A DNA stretch of 5,684 bases, taken from NCBI GenBank assembly GCA_910579155.1, contig CAJTTS010000171.1, positions 1 through 5,684 on the forward strand, written 5' to 3'. Of this stretch, positions 5,258-5,684 are shown piece by piece (position 1 is the first letter of the stretch; every line of letters starts with the position of its first letter). Under the pieces are notes generated by a model. It was not told the origin of the DNA. It saw only the letters and a list, made by a program, of their open reading frames with translations, and ran no database searches. The stretch is from an uncultured Oscillospiraceae bacterium (GTDB lineage: Bacteria; Bacillota_A; Clostridia; Oscillospirales; Oscillospiraceae). Position numbers and translations under genes: made by a program.

Positions 5258-5684
5258 TACCAGTTCACCTGCTTTGCAAGATCGTAGTCGCTCCAGCGAA
5301 GTGTGAGCGCCCGGGCCATGTTCTCCTGAAGGGACAGCAGCTTGCTCTCAGGCGCACCACTGACCTTCAGATTGAACAGAATCTCCTGCATGGCCATAAA
5401 TACGTCATGGGCAGAGGCCGAAGCATTGCCGTTGGCTGTCTCAAACATGGCGATGGCTTCTATCGCCGCCTTTTTCGGCATAGCCAGCTTTTTACACACG
5501 GCAGTCATGGCATTGACCGGGTTATCCAGGTGGATGGTGAGCAGGCCGCTCAGGCGGGCCACCGAATCGCCGAACTGGGCGAACAGCATATCCAGAGCGT
5601 CCACAAAATCGGGCACCTTGGACTGCCGGCGGTGCTCAATGGCCACCATGCCGCCGATGTGGATGGGATACTGCAGGCCCATCA
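5257..5684 (-). CDS. C-terminal part of an unrecognised helical protein (cut by window edge)
   Basis: The reading frame is open to the right edge, so the 141 residues visible are probably the end of a longer protein. The ATG at 5680-5682 may be internal, and no ribosome binding site can be judged. The segment is largely helical: 'PDFVDALDMLFAQFGDSV' (about 24-41), then 'NPVNAMTAVCKKLAMPKKAA' (54-73), 'TANGNASASAHDVFMAMQEI' (82-101) and 'LQENMARALTLRWSDYDLA' (117-135). The order resembles, from memory only, the C-terminal region of DUF932-type phage/plasmid proteins found beside YqaJ genes in Clostridia mobile elements; I hold that weakly. Its stop overlaps the nuclease start by one base (TAATG), so the two are translationally coupled and probably act in the same process. 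Confidence 0.75.
   Translation of the reverse strand, partial: MGLQYPIHIGGMVAIEHRRQSKVPDFVDALDMLFAQFGDSVARLSGLLTIHLDNPVNAMTAVCKKLAMPKKAAIEAIAMFETANGNASASAHDVFMAMQEILFNLKVSGAPESKLLSLQENMARALTLRWSDYDLAKQVNW
5265..5270 (-). promoter_or_regulatory. Ribosome binding site of the YqaJ-type nuclease
   Basis: AGGTGA on the minus strand lies 7 bases before the ATG at 5255-5257, inside the end of the upstream coding region. It is weaker than the AGGAGG sites downstream, which fits reliance on coupling through the TAATG overlap. It decides for Met1 over Met13. Confidence 0.65.

Noticed and set aside
1..5684. CRISPR array, tRNA, rRNA, insertion sequence ends or attachment sites
   Set aside because: No regularly spaced repeats, cloverleaf-like segments, transposase genes or terminal inverted repeats were found by eye; nearly every base is used by the six minus-strand genes.

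Overview
The window reads as one tightly packed minus-strand operon of six genes, about 98% coding. It has strong AGGAGG-type ribosome binding sites, moderately GC-rich codons and overlapping or nearly abutting genes. That style, together with the protein sequences, suggests a low-to-mid-GC Gram-positive host, most likely a gut Clostridia (Oscillospiraceae/Lachnospiraceae-like) genome. The content points to a mobile element: a conjugative element or prophage recombination/replication module rather than chromosomal housekeeping. No integrase, relaxase, portal or terminase is visible, so the kind of element cannot be settled here.

In transcription order (right to left): (1) 5257-5684, the C-terminal part of an unrecognised helical protein that runs off the right edge; (2) 4220-5257, a YqaJ/lambda-exonuclease-type nuclease with its catalytic residues in place and a C-terminal coiled coil; (3) a 69-base spacer with a strong imperfect hairpin; (4) 3470-4150, an unrecognised protein with a four-cysteine zinc ribbon; (5) 1281-3458, a complete RecD2-type superfamily 1 DNA helicase; (6) 789-1262, a small helical protein of unknown function; (7) 34-792, a two-part protein with an N-terminal region that could be a single-strand annealing or ssDNA-binding domain, a Pro/Ala linker, and a small C-terminal domain like the one at the end of exonuclease X; (8) 1-25, a perfect GC-rich hairpin that probably terminates the operon, with its U-tract beyond the left edge.

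The likely theme is a DNA end-processing and recombination cassette. The YqaJ-type nuclease would resect double-stranded ends, the RecD2-type helicase would unwind or remodel DNA, and the last gene is the best candidate for the annealing partner that such nucleases usually have. The zinc-ribbon protein and the small helical protein sit inside the same translationally coupled unit and are the main unknowns. The nuclease and helicase assignments are strong from motifs; the annealing-protein role is inference from context and a loose sequence pattern.
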